This document shows, in pieces, positions 32,727 through 41,653 of a stretch of 64,000 nt of DNA. The position numbers and the translations under genes are program-made. The DNA lies in assembly GCF_022827545.1 (NCBI RefSeq), contig NZ_CP094669.1, positions 2,012,001 through 2,076,000 on the forward strand. The letters run 5' to 3'. The stretch comes from Hymenobacter tibetensis. GTDB taxonomy: Bacteria; Bacteroidota; Bacteroidia; Cytophagales; Hymenobacteraceae. The notes under the pieces were generated by a model. That model was given only the letters and a program-made list of their open reading frames with translations. It had not been told where the DNA came from and made no database searches. Every line of letters starts with the position of its first letter. Within the stretch, counting starts at the first letter, position 1.

Positions 32727-34262
32727 ATGTCCCACCTTTCGAAGTCCCTCGTTCTTTCGGCCCCTACCACAGCGGCTGCACTTCCTACCGCCGAGCATTT
32801 TGAACTGCCTGAAAAGGTGCTGCAATTTGGCACGGGCGTACTGCTGCGTGGCCTGCCCGACTACTTCATCGACAAAGCCAACCGCCAAGGCATCTTCAAC
32901 GGCCGGGTGGTGGTAGTCAAGAGCACCGACGGCGGCGACATTACCGCGTTTGAGCGCCAAGATGGGCTCTACACGCTGGTGGTCCGCGGCGTAGAGGACG
33001 GCCAAACCATTGAGGAAAACGTGGTGAGTTCAGCTATTAGCCGGGTGCTGTCGGCCAAAAGCCAGTGGAGCGAAATTCTTGCTTGCGCCGCCAACCCGGA
33101 GCTAACGGTAATCATCTCCAACACCACGGAAGTAGGCATCCAACTGGTGGCCGACGACGTGACGCAGGCACCGCCCGTTTCGTTTCCCGGTAAGCTGCTG
33201 GCTTTCCTGTATGCCCGCTACCAAGCCTTCGACGGCGACAAAGCCAAGGGCCTCGTGATTGTGCCCACCGAGCTGATTGTGGACAATGGCACCAAGCTGG
33301 AGGCCATCCTGCTGGAGCAAGCGCACCGCAACAACTTGCCGGCTGAGTTCATCGACTGGCTGGAGACGGCCAACTCTATCTGCAATTCCCTGGTTGACCG
33401 GATTGTGCCGGGCCGGCCCGATGTATCGATGCAGGAAAGCCTGGCCGAACAGCTAGGCTACGACGACGAGCTGCTGACCATGTCGGAGGTGTATACGCTG
33501 TGGGCAATTGAGGGCGACGAGCACGTGAAAGAGGTGCTCTCGTTCCACCAGGCCGACAAAGGGGTAGTCATCAAGCCCGATATCAACCAGTTCCGGGAGT
33601 TAAAGCTGCGCCTACTCAACGGCACTCATACGCTGAGCTGCGGACTGGCGCTGCTGTCAGGTTTCACCACCGTGCGCGAGTCCATGGACGACAAGCTGTT
33701 CGCCAGCTTCGTGCACAACCTGATGCTAGCCGATTTGCTGCCGGGCATCCCATATGCCATCGACGAGAAAGTGGGGCAGCGCTTCGGGATGCAGGTGCTG
33801 GACCGTTTTCGCAACCCGTTTATCGAGCACCGGTGGTTGAGCATCAGCCTCAACTACACCGCCAAACAGCAGATGCGCAACGTGCCTACGCTGCTGCATT
33901 ACTCGCGGCAACTGGGGGCGGTGCCGCACTACGTGGCGCTGGGGTTTGCGGCCTACCTGCTGTTTATGCGGGGTACGCGCCAAGATGCCAGCGGCTGGCA
34001 TGGCGAAATCAACGGAACCGAGTACATCATTCAGGACGAGAAGGCCGGGTACTTTGCGGATGTTTGGAACCGCCTCGAACCAGCTGAACTAACCCGGACG
34101 GTGCTGCACAACACCACGCTGTGGGGCCACGACTTGTTGGCCGTACCTGGCTTTGCCGACGAAGTAAGCAACTACCTGGAACAGCTCCTCACGCATGGCG
34201 CCCACGCAACCCTGGCGAAGGTGTTGAACCAAACCGTAAGCCAGAAAGAAGTAGCGAAATGA
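32727..34262 (+). CDS. uxaB: Tagaturonate reductase (altronate oxidoreductase)
   Basis: The 511-residue protein is a long-chain dehydrogenase of the mannitol/uronate family, reducing D-tagaturonate to D-altronate with NADH. Motifs: the N-terminal cofactor loop QFGTGVLLRGLPDYFIDKAN, the NTTEVGI segment, VPTELIVDNG, and the catalytic-domain KLRLLNGTHTLSCGLALLSG with the family's conserved Lys and His. Length is typical (about 480-510 residues). It begins 11 bases after the pectinase stop. Context with uxaA and uxaC separates it from fructuronate reductase (UxuB). Confidence 0.92.
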   Translation: MSHLSKSLVLSAPTTAAALPTAEHFELPEKVLQFGTGVLLRGLPDYFIDKANRQGIFNGRVVVVKSTDGGDITAFERQDGLYTLVVRGVEDGQTIEENVVSSAISRVLSAKSQWSEILACAANPELTVIISNTTEVGIQLVADDVTQAPPVSFPGKLLAFLYARYQAFDGDKAKGLVIVPTELIVDNGTKLEAILLEQAHRNNLPAEFIDWLETANSICNSLVDRIVPGRPDVSMQESLAEQLGYDDELLTMSEVYTLWAIEGDEHVKEVLSFHQADKGVVIKPDINQFRELKLRLLNGTHTLSCGLALLSGFTTVRESMDDKLFASFVHNLMLADLLPGIPYAIDEKVGQRFGMQVLDRFRNPFIEHRWLSISLNYTAKQQMRNVPTLLHYSRQLGAVPHYVALGFAAYLLFMRGTRQDASGWHGEINGTEYIIQDEKAGYFADVWNRLEPAELTRTVLHNTTLWGHDLLAVPGFADEVSNYLEQLLTHGAHATLAKVLNQTVSQKEVAK

Positions 34263-34397
34263 AATTAAACTGATTGTTGTTTTACGGCTGCGTACGCTCT
34301 GGCGTCGCTCTGGAAATCAACAAAAAATCAGTAACCTCGGAGACACAAATCTGCCTTGTCTCATGCCGGCCCGGACGGCCGCAAATCAAGAACAGCA

Positions 34398-36050
34398 ATG
34401 AAGCATCTAGTAGCGAAAATTCATCCTGATGATAACGTGTTGGTGGCACTCACCGACCTGCCCGTTGGTACGCCCGTCACCCACGATGGCGTTACCATCA
34501 CAACCACCGAACGGATACCGGCCAAGCATAAGCTCGCCATGCAGTTTCTGGCCCCCGGCGACCCAGTGCACATGTACGGGGTGCTGGTCGGGAAAGCGGC
34601 GCAGGCTATTGGCGTGGGGGGCTTGCTCACTACGGCCAACATGCGGCACGCTACCGACAGCTACGACGAAAATCAGGAGCGCCGTGCCACCTGGACGGCC
34701 CCAGACGTATCGAAGTGGCAGGACCGCACCTTTATGGGCTTTCACCGCGCCGATGGCAGCGTAGGTACCGCCAACTACTGGCTGGTTGTGCCGCTGGTGT
34801 TCTGCGAAAACCGCAACATTCAGGTGCTGGAAGAGGCTTTGGTCAACGACCTGGGCTATGCCCGCCGCAAATCGTATCAGCCCCAAACCCAGGAGCTGAT
34901 TTCGTTGATGCAAGCCGGCAAGTCTGTGGAAGAAATCCTGGCTACTGACTTGCACAGCGCCGAAGGCAAGCACCAGAAGCCCAAACTGTTTCCGAACGTG
35001 GATGGCATCCGGTTCCTAAGCCATGAAGGCGGCTGCGGCGGCATTCGGCAAGATGCGCAAAGCCTCTGCGGGTTGATTGCCGGTTATATCACGCATCCAA
35101 ACGTGGCCGGAGCCACCGTGCTTAGCCTCGGCTGCCAGAACGCGCAGGTGAGCATGTTGCAAGACGAAATCAACAAGCGCAGCCCCAACTTCAACAAGCC
35201 GCTCTTCATTTTAGAGCAGCAGAAGCTTGGCACCGAGGAAACCCTGATCAGCACCGCCTTGCGCCAGACGTTTGCGGGCCTGATGGAAGCCAACCAAGTG
35301 CAGCGCCAGCCGGCACCGCTCAGCAAGCTGTGCATCGGCCTGGAGTGTGGCGGTTCGGATGGCTTCTCGGGTATTTCAGCCAACCCCGCTGTCGGGCACG
35401 TCTCTGACTTGATGGTCGGGCTGGGCGGTTCGGTTATTCTAGCTGAATTCCCGGAGCTGTGCGGGGTAGAGCAAGAACTCGTGGACCGCAGTGTAGACCA
35501 CGCCACGGCCGAACGGTTTAGCCACCTCATGAAAGCCTACGGCGACAGTGCCATAGCCGTTGGTTCAGGCTTCGACATGAACCCCTCACCAGGCAACATT
35601 CGCGACGGGTTGATTACCGATGCTATGAAGTCGGCGGGCGCGGCGCGCAAAGGCGGCAGCTCGCCCGTGGTAGCTGTGCTCGACTACCCGGAATTGGTAA
35701 CCAAACCAGGCCTCAACCTGCTCTGCACCCCCGGCAACGACGTGGAATCGACGACGGCTGAGGTAGGCTCGGGCGCCAATATCGTGCTGTTCACCACTGG
35801 GCTGGGCACACCCACCGGCAACCCCATTGCCCCGGTTATCAAGATTTCCAGCAACACGGCGCTGGCCAACCGCATGCCCGACATCATTGATGTAAACACA
35901 GGCACCGTCATCGACGGCGAAGAAACCATCGAGCAGGCCGGAGAGCGGATTCTGGACTATGTGATTCGGGTGGCAAGCGGCGAAGAAGTGGCGGCAGTTC
36001 GCCACGGGCAAACCGATTTCATTCCGTGGAAGCGCGGCGTCTCGTTGTAA
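34398..36050 (+). CDS. uxaA: Altronate dehydratase
   Basis: The 550-residue enzyme dehydrates D-altronate to KDG. The N-terminal SAF-like domain (about 1-95, KIHPDDNVLVALTDLPVG, IPAKHKLAM, YGVLVGKA) is followed by the large altronate/galactarate dehydratase domain (FMGFHRADGSVGTANYW, HEGGCGGIRQDAQSLCGLIAGYI, LECGGSDGFSGISANPAVG, FTTGLGTPTGNPIAPVIKI). Conserved Cys residues in the HEGGCGG and LECGG motifs are probable iron ligands. ATG at 34398 is chosen over an upstream TTG. The gap to uxaB is 135 bases and includes a weak TGATT/AATCA hairpin; the gene is followed by a strong terminator. Confidence 0.95.
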   Translation: MKHLVAKIHPDDNVLVALTDLPVGTPVTHDGVTITTTERIPAKHKLAMQFLAPGDPVHMYGVLVGKAAQAIGVGGLLTTANMRHATDSYDENQERRATWTAPDVSKWQDRTFMGFHRADGSVGTANYWLVVPLVFCENRNIQVLEEALVNDLGYARRKSYQPQTQELISLMQAGKSVEEILATDLHSAEGKHQKPKLFPNVDGIRFLSHEGGCGGIRQDAQSLCGLIAGYITHPNVAGATVLSLGCQNAQVSMLQDEINKRSPNFNKPLFILEQQKLGTEETLISTALRQTFAGLMEANQVQRQPAPLSKLCIGLECGGSDGFSGISANPAVGHVSDLMVGLGGSVILAEFPELCGVEQELVDRSVDHATAERFSHLMKAYGDSAIAVGSGFDMNPSPGNIRDGLITDAMKSAGAARKGGSSPVVAVLDYPELVTKPGLNLLCTPGNDVESTTAEVGSGANIVLFTTGLGTPTGNPIAPVIKISSNTALANRMPDIIDVNTGTVIDGEETIEQAGERILDYVIRVASGEEVAAVRHGQTDFIPWKRGVSL

Positions 36051-36105
36051 ATAATGCAGTTGTGGTGAGTTACTTGTAGCAGCATAGCTAGTTGCTAAAC
36101 CCGCA

Positions 36106-36154
36106 GTAGTCTCCTAGTGCCAGCCTGAAAAACCTAGCAATACTAGGAGACTAC
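36106..36154 (+). terminator. Terminator after uxaA, 13-bp perfect stem
   Basis: GTAGTCTCCTAGT (36106-36118) pairs with ACTAGGAGACTAC (36142-36154). It splits the uronate genes into at least two transcription units, since uxaC starts at 36242. Confidence 0.65.
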
Positions 36155-36241
36155 AGGGAGGCAACCACCACCCGATACAGTACATTTCTAAAGTGGCGTA
36201 CAGCAACTCCTTACGCTTCCAGTCCTCAAGCTCCATTTAGT

Positions 36242-37693
36242 ATGAAAAAGCCCTTTCTGAACGAGGATTTCTTACTGCAAACTGAAACCGCGCAGCAGCT
36301 CTATCATGAGTATGCTAAGTCGATGCCCATCATCGACTATCACAACCACTTGCTGCCCGACCAGATTGCGCAGGACCGGCAGTTCGAGACCATCAGCCAG
36401 ATCTGGCTTTACGGCGACCATTACAAGTGGCGCGGTATGCGCGCGAACGGGGTGCCGGAGCGCTACATCACTGGGGATGCCTCGGATTGGGAGAAGTTTG
36501 AGAAGTGGGCGGAGACCGTACCCCAAACGGTGCGTAATCCGCTCTACCACTGGACGCATCTGGAATTGCAGCGCTACTTTGGCGTTACCGAGCTGCTGAA
36601 CAAGGAGAGTGCGCGCCGCATCTACGACGAGTGCAACGCCAAGCTACAGACCCCGGAATACTCGGTGCGCAACTTGCTGCGCAAAATGAACGTGGAAACC
36701 TTGTGCACCACCGACGACCCATCGGATTCGCTGGAGCATCACCGCGCCCTGGCCGCCAGCGACTTCGCAACGCGCGTGCTGCCCACGTTCCGCGCCGACA
36801 AAGCCATGACGCCCGAGGACGCCACCAGCTATAACCACTACCTCGACAAGCTCGGGGAGGCGGCCGCCGTTGACATCCGCACCTACTACGACCTGCAAAC
36901 AGCGCTACGCCTACGCCACGACTACTTCGCGGCCCTCGGTTGCCGCTTGTCTGACCATGGGTTGGAGCAGATTTACGCTGCTGATTACACCGAGGCGGAA
37001 ATCAACGACATCTTTGCCAAAGTACGAGGTGGTGAGGAGCTAACGGCCAGCGAAGTGCTGCAATTCAAATCGGCCATGCTGGTATTTCTGGCCGAAATGG
37101 ATTGGGAAAAGGGCTGGACTCAGCAGTACCACTTAGGCGCTTTGCGCAACAACAACTCCCGCATGCTGCGCGAGCTAGGTCCCGATACCGGCTGGGATTC
37201 CATCGGCGACTTCCCACAAGGCCGTGCGCTGTCCCGCTTCCTCGACCGCCTCGACGGACAGGATAAGCTGGCGAAAACCATCATCTACAACCTCAACCCC
37301 GCCGACAACGAGCTGATTGCCACCATGATTGGCAACTTCAATGATGGCTCGGTGGCAGGTAAGGTGCAGTTTGGCTCCGGCTGGTGGTTCCTCGACCAGA
37401 AAGACGGCATGGAAAAGCAAATCAACGCGCTGTCGAATATGGGCCTGCTTAGCCGTTTTGTGGGCATGCTCACCGATTCGCGCAGTTTCCTTTCGTACCC
37501 ACGCCACGAGTATTTCCGCCGCATCCTGTGCAACATCATCGGCAACGATGTAGAGAATGGCGAGTTGCCGGATGATATGGAATTATTGGGTACTATCGTG
37601 CAGAATATCTGCTACGGCAACGCCAAAGCCTATTTCGGGTTCGATACCGTTACCGAATCAGTGCCGCAGACTGAGGCAGTGCTTCGGTCGTAG
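36242..37693 (+). CDS. uxaC: Glucuronate/galacturonate isomerase
   Basis: The 483-residue enzyme isomerises D-galacturonate to D-tagaturonate (and D-glucuronate to D-fructuronate), the entry step for saturated uronates. Typical UxaC segments: PIIDYHNHLLPDQIA with metal-binding His residues near residue 33-36, IWLYGDHYKWRGMRANG, ETLCTTDDPSDSLEHH, and GNFNDGSVAGKVQFGSGWWF near the C-terminus, followed by SYPRHEYFRRILCNIIG. Length and order fit the amidohydrolase-like UxaC family. No other entry isomerase is present, so it probably feeds uxaB and uxaA upstream. Confidence 0.96.
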   Translation: MKKPFLNEDFLLQTETAQQLYHEYAKSMPIIDYHNHLLPDQIAQDRQFETISQIWLYGDHYKWRGMRANGVPERYITGDASDWEKFEKWAETVPQTVRNPLYHWTHLELQRYFGVTELLNKESARRIYDECNAKLQTPEYSVRNLLRKMNVETLCTTDDPSDSLEHHRALAASDFATRVLPTFRADKAMTPEDATSYNHYLDKLGEAAAVDIRTYYDLQTALRLRHDYFAALGCRLSDHGLEQIYAADYTEAEINDIFAKVRGGEELTASEVLQFKSAMLVFLAEMDWEKGWTQQYHLGALRNNNSRMLRELGPDTGWDSIGDFPQGRALSRFLDRLDGQDKLAKTIIYNLNPADNELIATMIGNFNDGSVAGKVQFGSGWWFLDQKDGMEKQINALSNMGLLSRFVGMLTDSRSFLSYPRHEYFRRILCNIIGNDVENGELPDDMELLGTIVQNICYGNAKAYFGFDTVTESVPQTEAVLRS

Positions 37694-37798
37694 GAGACGA
37701 GCCCCAGTACCCGTTCAACAAGGCACCCGGCCGCAGCTTGGTGCTCCATCTAACAGCAACACGTACGGAGCACTGCTCCGTGGTACATATCAACCAGC

Positions 37799-38806
37799 AT
37801 GAAACAGGTTGTCACCTTCGGGGAGATTATGATGCGCCTCTCGACGCCCCTGAACTACCGGCTCACACAATCGGCTAGCTTGGAAGTGAACTACGGGGGC
37901 GGCGACGCCAACGTGGCGGCTGCCGTAGCCGGCTTAGGCGTACCGGCCGCGCACGTCACCTGCTTCCCTGCCAACGAACTAGGCCAAGCGGCCGTCCAAA
38001 GCTTCCAGCGCCTGGGCGTTGACATGCAGCACACCGTGTACAGCGGCAAACGCCTCGGGCTATACTTCCTGGAAGTGGGAGCTTCGCTGCGCCCCAGCAA
38101 AGTGGTGTACGACCGTGCCGACTCGTCGTTCGCCAACTTGGACCCGGCTGCCTTCAAGTGGGACACGATTCTGCAGAATGCGCAGTGGCTGCACTGGACC
38201 GGCATTACGCCCGCTATTTCAGCTGCCACCGCGCAAGCCACGGCTGATGCCATTGCCGCGGCCCGCCGCCTTGGTATCACGGTTTCGGCCGATGTCAACT
38301 ACCGCCGCAACCTCTGGCAGTATGGCCAGACCGCGCAGCAAGTCATGACGGAGCTAGTAGCCGGCTGTGATGTGGTGGTGTGCTCGGAAAACGACGCCGA
38401 AGATTTGTTTGGCATTCAGCCCACGCCGGGCGCCGACAATAAGTTTGCTTCGATGGGGGAGCAGCTGATAGCGCGCTTTCCTCAAATCAAGCAAGTGATT
38501 TCCACCCGTCGCAAAACCCAGAGTGCTTCGCATGAGCGCATCAAGGGCATGCTGTTCGACGGGTCTTATACGGAAACCCCGTATCTTGACATCACGCCTG
38601 TTGTGGACCGTATTGGTGGCGGCGACGCCTTCATGGGCGGTTTCATTTATGGCTCTTTGAAGTACGCTGCTCCCGCCGAAGCCCTGAGCTTCGCGCTGGC
38701 GGCTTCTGCTCTCAAGCATACCATTCACGGCGACGTGAACTTGGTGACGGTAGCCGAAGTAGAGCACGTCATGCAAGGCAACACCACCGGCCGCTTAGTG
38801 CGATAA
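37799..38806 (+). CDS. kdgK: 2-keto-3-deoxygluconate kinase
   Basis: The 335-residue PfkB-family sugar kinase phosphorylates KDG to KDPG. The N-terminal family signature GGGDANVAAAVAGLG is present, as is the C-terminal GGGDAFMGGF with the catalytic base Asp276 and its anion hole. Its position directly before eda and after uxaC makes KDG the expected substrate; the fold alone does not fix it. It is separated from uxaC by 105 bases without a visible terminator and from eda by 19 bases. Confidence 0.9.
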   Translation: MKQVVTFGEIMMRLSTPLNYRLTQSASLEVNYGGGDANVAAAVAGLGVPAAHVTCFPANELGQAAVQSFQRLGVDMQHTVYSGKRLGLYFLEVGASLRPSKVVYDRADSSFANLDPAAFKWDTILQNAQWLHWTGITPAISAATAQATADAIAAARRLGITVSADVNYRRNLWQYGQTAQQVMTELVAGCDVVVCSENDAEDLFGIQPTPGADNKFASMGEQLIARFPQIKQVISTRRKTQSASHERIKGMLFDGSYTETPYLDITPVVDRIGGGDAFMGGFIYGSLKYAAPAEALSFALAASALKHTIHGDVNLVTVAEVEHVMQGNTTGRLVR

Positions 38807-38825
38807 ACGCGGTAGAACAGAAACT

Positions 38826-39497
38826 ATGGAAACCAAAAACAAGTCCCGATTCTCGTCGGCCGAAGCATTTGAAACGGTACTGCGCTACCCCGTAGTCCCC
38901 GTGTTCTACCACGCGGATGTAGCGTATGCCAAGCGTATTGTACAGGCTTGCTACGACGGTGGTTTGCGCGTATTCGAGTTCACCAATCGGGGAGAGAAAG
39001 CCTTCGACGTGTTCAGCGAGTTGGTGACTTTTGTACACGACACCTGCCCAGACATGCTGCTCGGCATCGGCACGATTTACGTGGCCGAGGACGCCGAACG
39101 GTTTATTGCAGCCGGCGCCGACTTTGTGGTGCAGCCTTGCCTAACGGCTGAAGTGGCCGCTGTCTGCCGCGCCCACGATGTGCCGTGGCTGCCCGGTACC
39201 ATGACCATTTCCGAGATATACCAAGCCACGCAGCTTGGGGCCGCCATCGTGAAGATATTCCCCGGTAACGTGGTAGGTCCTGGCTTTATTAAGAGCTTAC
39301 GCGGGCCTATGCCTACCGTGCCCATTATGGTAACGGGAGGAGTGGAGCCCACTCAGGAAAGCTTGAAAGAGTGGTTTCAGGCCGGCGTGAATGCTGTGGG
39401 CATGGGCTCTCAGCTCTTCAAAAATGCCGACGATACGGCCGCGCTAAGCCAGCAGATTGCTGATTTGCTGGCGTATGTTGATACCTTGAAAAAATAG
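38826..39497 (+). CDS. eda: KDPG aldolase (bifunctional KDPG/KHG type)
   Basis: The 223-residue class I aldolase cleaves 2-keto-3-deoxy-6-phosphogluconate to pyruvate and glyceraldehyde-3-phosphate. The Schiff-base lysine is Lys143 (AAIVKIFPGNVVGP); the proton-relay Glu51 lies in VFEFTNRG, the equivalent of the EVT segment of E. coli Eda. LGIGTI, LPGTMT and MVTGGVEPT are phosphate and substrate loops. It follows kdgK after 19 bases, so the two final steps of the pathway are co-expressed. Confidence 0.94.
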   Translation: METKNKSRFSSAEAFETVLRYPVVPVFYHADVAYAKRIVQACYDGGLRVFEFTNRGEKAFDVFSELVTFVHDTCPDMLLGIGTIYVAEDAERFIAAGADFVVQPCLTAEVAAVCRAHDVPWLPGTMTISEIYQATQLGAAIVKIFPGNVVGPGFIKSLRGPMPTVPIMVTGGVEPTQESLKEWFQAGVNAVGMGSQLFKNADDTAALSQQIADLLAYVDTLKK

Positions 39498-39578
39498 AGA
39501 AGTGCCAGGTGGCGCGTCACGTGCGCCGTCGGTTTCACTGGTGTAGTGAGTAGTACCTTACTCTAAATCCCGAACTTG

Positions 39579-40937
39579 ATGATACCATCCCCGACCCAAT
39601 CCCCACCCGCGCCCCCAGTTGATACTTCCACTATTGGCAAGTATCGGTGGACGATTTGTGCGTTGGTGTTTTTTGCCACCACGGTAAACTACCTCGACCG
39701 GGCAGTTATCTCGTTGCTGAAGCCAACACTCGAGAAGGTGTTCAACTGGAACTCCGGTGACTACGCCAACATTGAAATTGCGTTCAAGCTGGCGTATTCC
39801 ATTGGCATGCTGGGAGTGGGCCAGATCATCGACAAGATGGGCACGAAGATGGGGTATGCCATGTCCACGTTCCTGTGGAGCTTGGCGGCTATCGGGCATG
39901 CGTTTGTTACCAGCACCATGGGCTTTAGCGTAGCCCGCGCATTTTTGGGCGTAACGGAGGCCGGCAACTTCCCGGCCGCCATCAAGACCACCGCCGAATG
40001 GTTTCCACAGAAGGAACGGGCTTTGGCTACCGGTATTTTCAACTCGGGCTCCAACGTAGGGGCCATCATTGCGCCACTCACAGTGCCGCTGATTGCCGCA
40101 ACTATCGGCTGGCAGTGGGCCTTCATCATCACCGGCGCATTGGGTTTCGTGTGGTTGGTGTTGTGGTTTATCTATTACGAGGTGCCGGCCCGGCATGCCC
40201 GCCTTACCAAAGCTGAATTCGACTACATCCATAGCGACGTAGATGATATGGCGGCTGTAGCTGTCCAGACCCAACCCAAGATTTCATGGTTCAAGCTCTT
40301 AACCTTCCGCCAGACCTGGGCCTTCGTGTTGGGCAAGTTCCTCACCGACCCTATCTGGTGGTTCTACCTGTTCTGGTTGCCCGACTTCCTGAACAAGCAG
40401 TATGGGCTGGAAGGCACTGAAGTGGCTTTCCCAGTGGCGGCCGTGTACGTGCTGTCGAGCGTGGGGAGCATTGGCGGGGGCTGGATTCCGCTGAACTTCA
40501 TGCGCAACGGCATGCCGGCCTTCAAGGCTCGCAAAATGGCTATGCTGCTTATTGCGCTCTGCGTTTTCCCCATTGTGTTTGCGCAGCGTTTAGGACAGAT
40601 GAATATGTGGCTGGCTGTGTTGGTGATTGGTATAGCTGCCGCCGCGCACCAGGCGTGGAGTGCCAACATCTTCACCACGGTATCCGACATGTTCCCTAAG
40701 CGGGCCGTGGCCTCCGTAACGGGCATTGGCGGAATGGCTGGTGGCTTGGGTGGTATCCTGCTGTCGGCACTGGTGCAGAAGCGCATGTTTGTGTACTACG
40801 AGAGCATCAACCAGCTAGAAACAGCTTACTTCATCATGTTCCTGATTTGCGGCGGTTCGTACCTGGTAGCCTGGCTGCTGATGCAGTTACTGGTGCCCCG
40901 CATGAAGCTGATAAACCTGGATAATCCAACCCAGTAG
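39579..40937 (+). CDS. exuT: Hexuronate MFS transporter (ExuT-like)
   Basis: The 452-residue protein is a 12-helix major facilitator of the anion:cation symporter type. RWTICALVFFATTVNYLDRAV opens helix 1; the YLDR motif and GVTEAGNFPAAIKTTAEWFP (helix 4 region) are typical of hexuronate/glucarate transporters. FWLPDFLNKQYG and WSANIFTTVSDMFPKRAVASVTGIGG follow in the second half. It should bring galacturonate and glucuronate across the inner membrane to UxaC. The cytoplasmic N-terminus is Pro-rich. ATG at 39579 is preferred over the TTG directly before it. A small terminator follows. Confidence 0.88.
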   Translation: MIPSPTQSPPAPPVDTSTIGKYRWTICALVFFATTVNYLDRAVISLLKPTLEKVFNWNSGDYANIEIAFKLAYSIGMLGVGQIIDKMGTKMGYAMSTFLWSLAAIGHAFVTSTMGFSVARAFLGVTEAGNFPAAIKTTAEWFPQKERALATGIFNSGSNVGAIIAPLTVPLIAATIGWQWAFIITGALGFVWLVLWFIYYEVPARHARLTKAEFDYIHSDVDDMAAVAVQTQPKISWFKLLTFRQTWAFVLGKFLTDPIWWFYLFWLPDFLNKQYGLEGTEVAFPVAAVYVLSSVGSIGGGWIPLNFMRNGMPAFKARKMAMLLIALCVFPIVFAQRLGQMNMWLAVLVIGIAAAAHQAWSANIFTTVSDMFPKRAVASVTGIGGMAGGLGGILLSALVQKRMFVYYESINQLETAYFIMFLICGGSYLVAWLLMQLLVPRMKLINLDNPTQ

Positions 40938-40948
40938 AGTACAGGACG

Positions 40949-40974
40949 AAGCCAAGAAACTTCTGGCTTTTCTT
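40949..40974 (+). terminator. Probable terminator after exuT
   Basis: AAGCCA (40949-40954) pairs with TGGCTT (40964-40969), extended by GA/TC with one bulged A, and is followed by TTCTTC. It begins 11 bases after the stop codon. Confidence 0.45.
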
Positions 40975-41052
40975 CACACAGACGTTCACCTGAACCCGTC
41001 GATTTTCTCCCACCACGCCCGGCTTTTAGCTGGACGCCACCCCCTTACTGCC

Positions 41053-41526
41053 ATGAAAAAACTGCCTTTTCTGCTGGCTCTGTTGCTGTTAGCTATACCG
41101 GCCCTCACTTTTGCTCAGAACGCTAAAGATGCTGCCGCTGCCAAGGAGGTGGAAGCATTGGAGCGACAACGCTTTGAGGCACAGGTGAAAAAGGACTACG
41201 CTATCCTGGAAAAGGTATTCGGCGCCGACCTAGTGTACACCCACTCCAACGGCAAGCAAAACAACAAGACCGAGTACATCCAGTCGATTCGGGACGGCAA
41301 GAGCGTGTACGATAAGATTGATGTGGAAGCTCTGAACGTGCGCGCTTACAACGATGGCAAAGCAGCCGTTGTGAACGGTACCATCACCATCTACCAGCCC
41401 AACAAGCCCGACGGTACGCCCAATGTTGCGCACCTCAAGTACGTGGTAGTGCAAATCAAGGACCCCAAAAAAGGCTGGCAAGTGGTGCTGTGGCAGTCCC
41501 AGAAACAGCCTGAAACCAAGAGCTAA
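41053..41526 (+). CDS. Secreted DUF4440/SnoaL-like protein
   Basis: The 157-residue protein has a signal peptide (MKKLPFLLALLLLAIPALTFAQ) and one NTF2-like domain of the DUF4440 kind: VEALERQRFEAQVKKDYAILEKVFGADLVYTHSNGK, then an alpha+beta cone ending in VVLWQSQK. Such domains bind small ligands or act as simple isomerases; many have no known activity. It lies between exuT and fbp in the uronate locus and could handle a periplasmic sugar acid, but this is only context. I cannot name a reaction. Confidence 0.78.
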   Translation: MKKLPFLLALLLLAIPALTFAQNAKDAAAAKEVEALERQRFEAQVKKDYAILEKVFGADLVYTHSNGKQNNKTEYIQSIRDGKSVYDKIDVEALNVRAYNDGKAAVVNGTITIYQPNKPDGTPNVAHLKYVVVQIKDPKKGWQVVLWQSQKQPETKS

Positions 41527-41546
41527 TAGTTTATTTCTACCCTTGC

Positions 41547-41566
41547 CCTCTCCCTGTTGGGGGAGG
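41547..41566 (+). terminator. Possible hairpin after the DUF4440 gene
   Basis: CCTCTCCC (41547-41554) pairs with GGGGGAGG (41559-41566) with one wobble and a 4-base loop. No T-run follows. Confidence 0.35.
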
Positions 41567-41653
41567 CTCTGACCACAGATCCGAACCCAGAGCTTCTCCT
41601 TCAGCGAGCAGAAATGTGAGGTAGATACCCTCCACCTGTCAACTGCTGACCCT

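Noticed and set aside
36106..36154. Possible operator for uxaC
   Set aside because: The inverted repeat has a 23-base loop and no AACGTT arms; a terminator of uxaA is the better reading.
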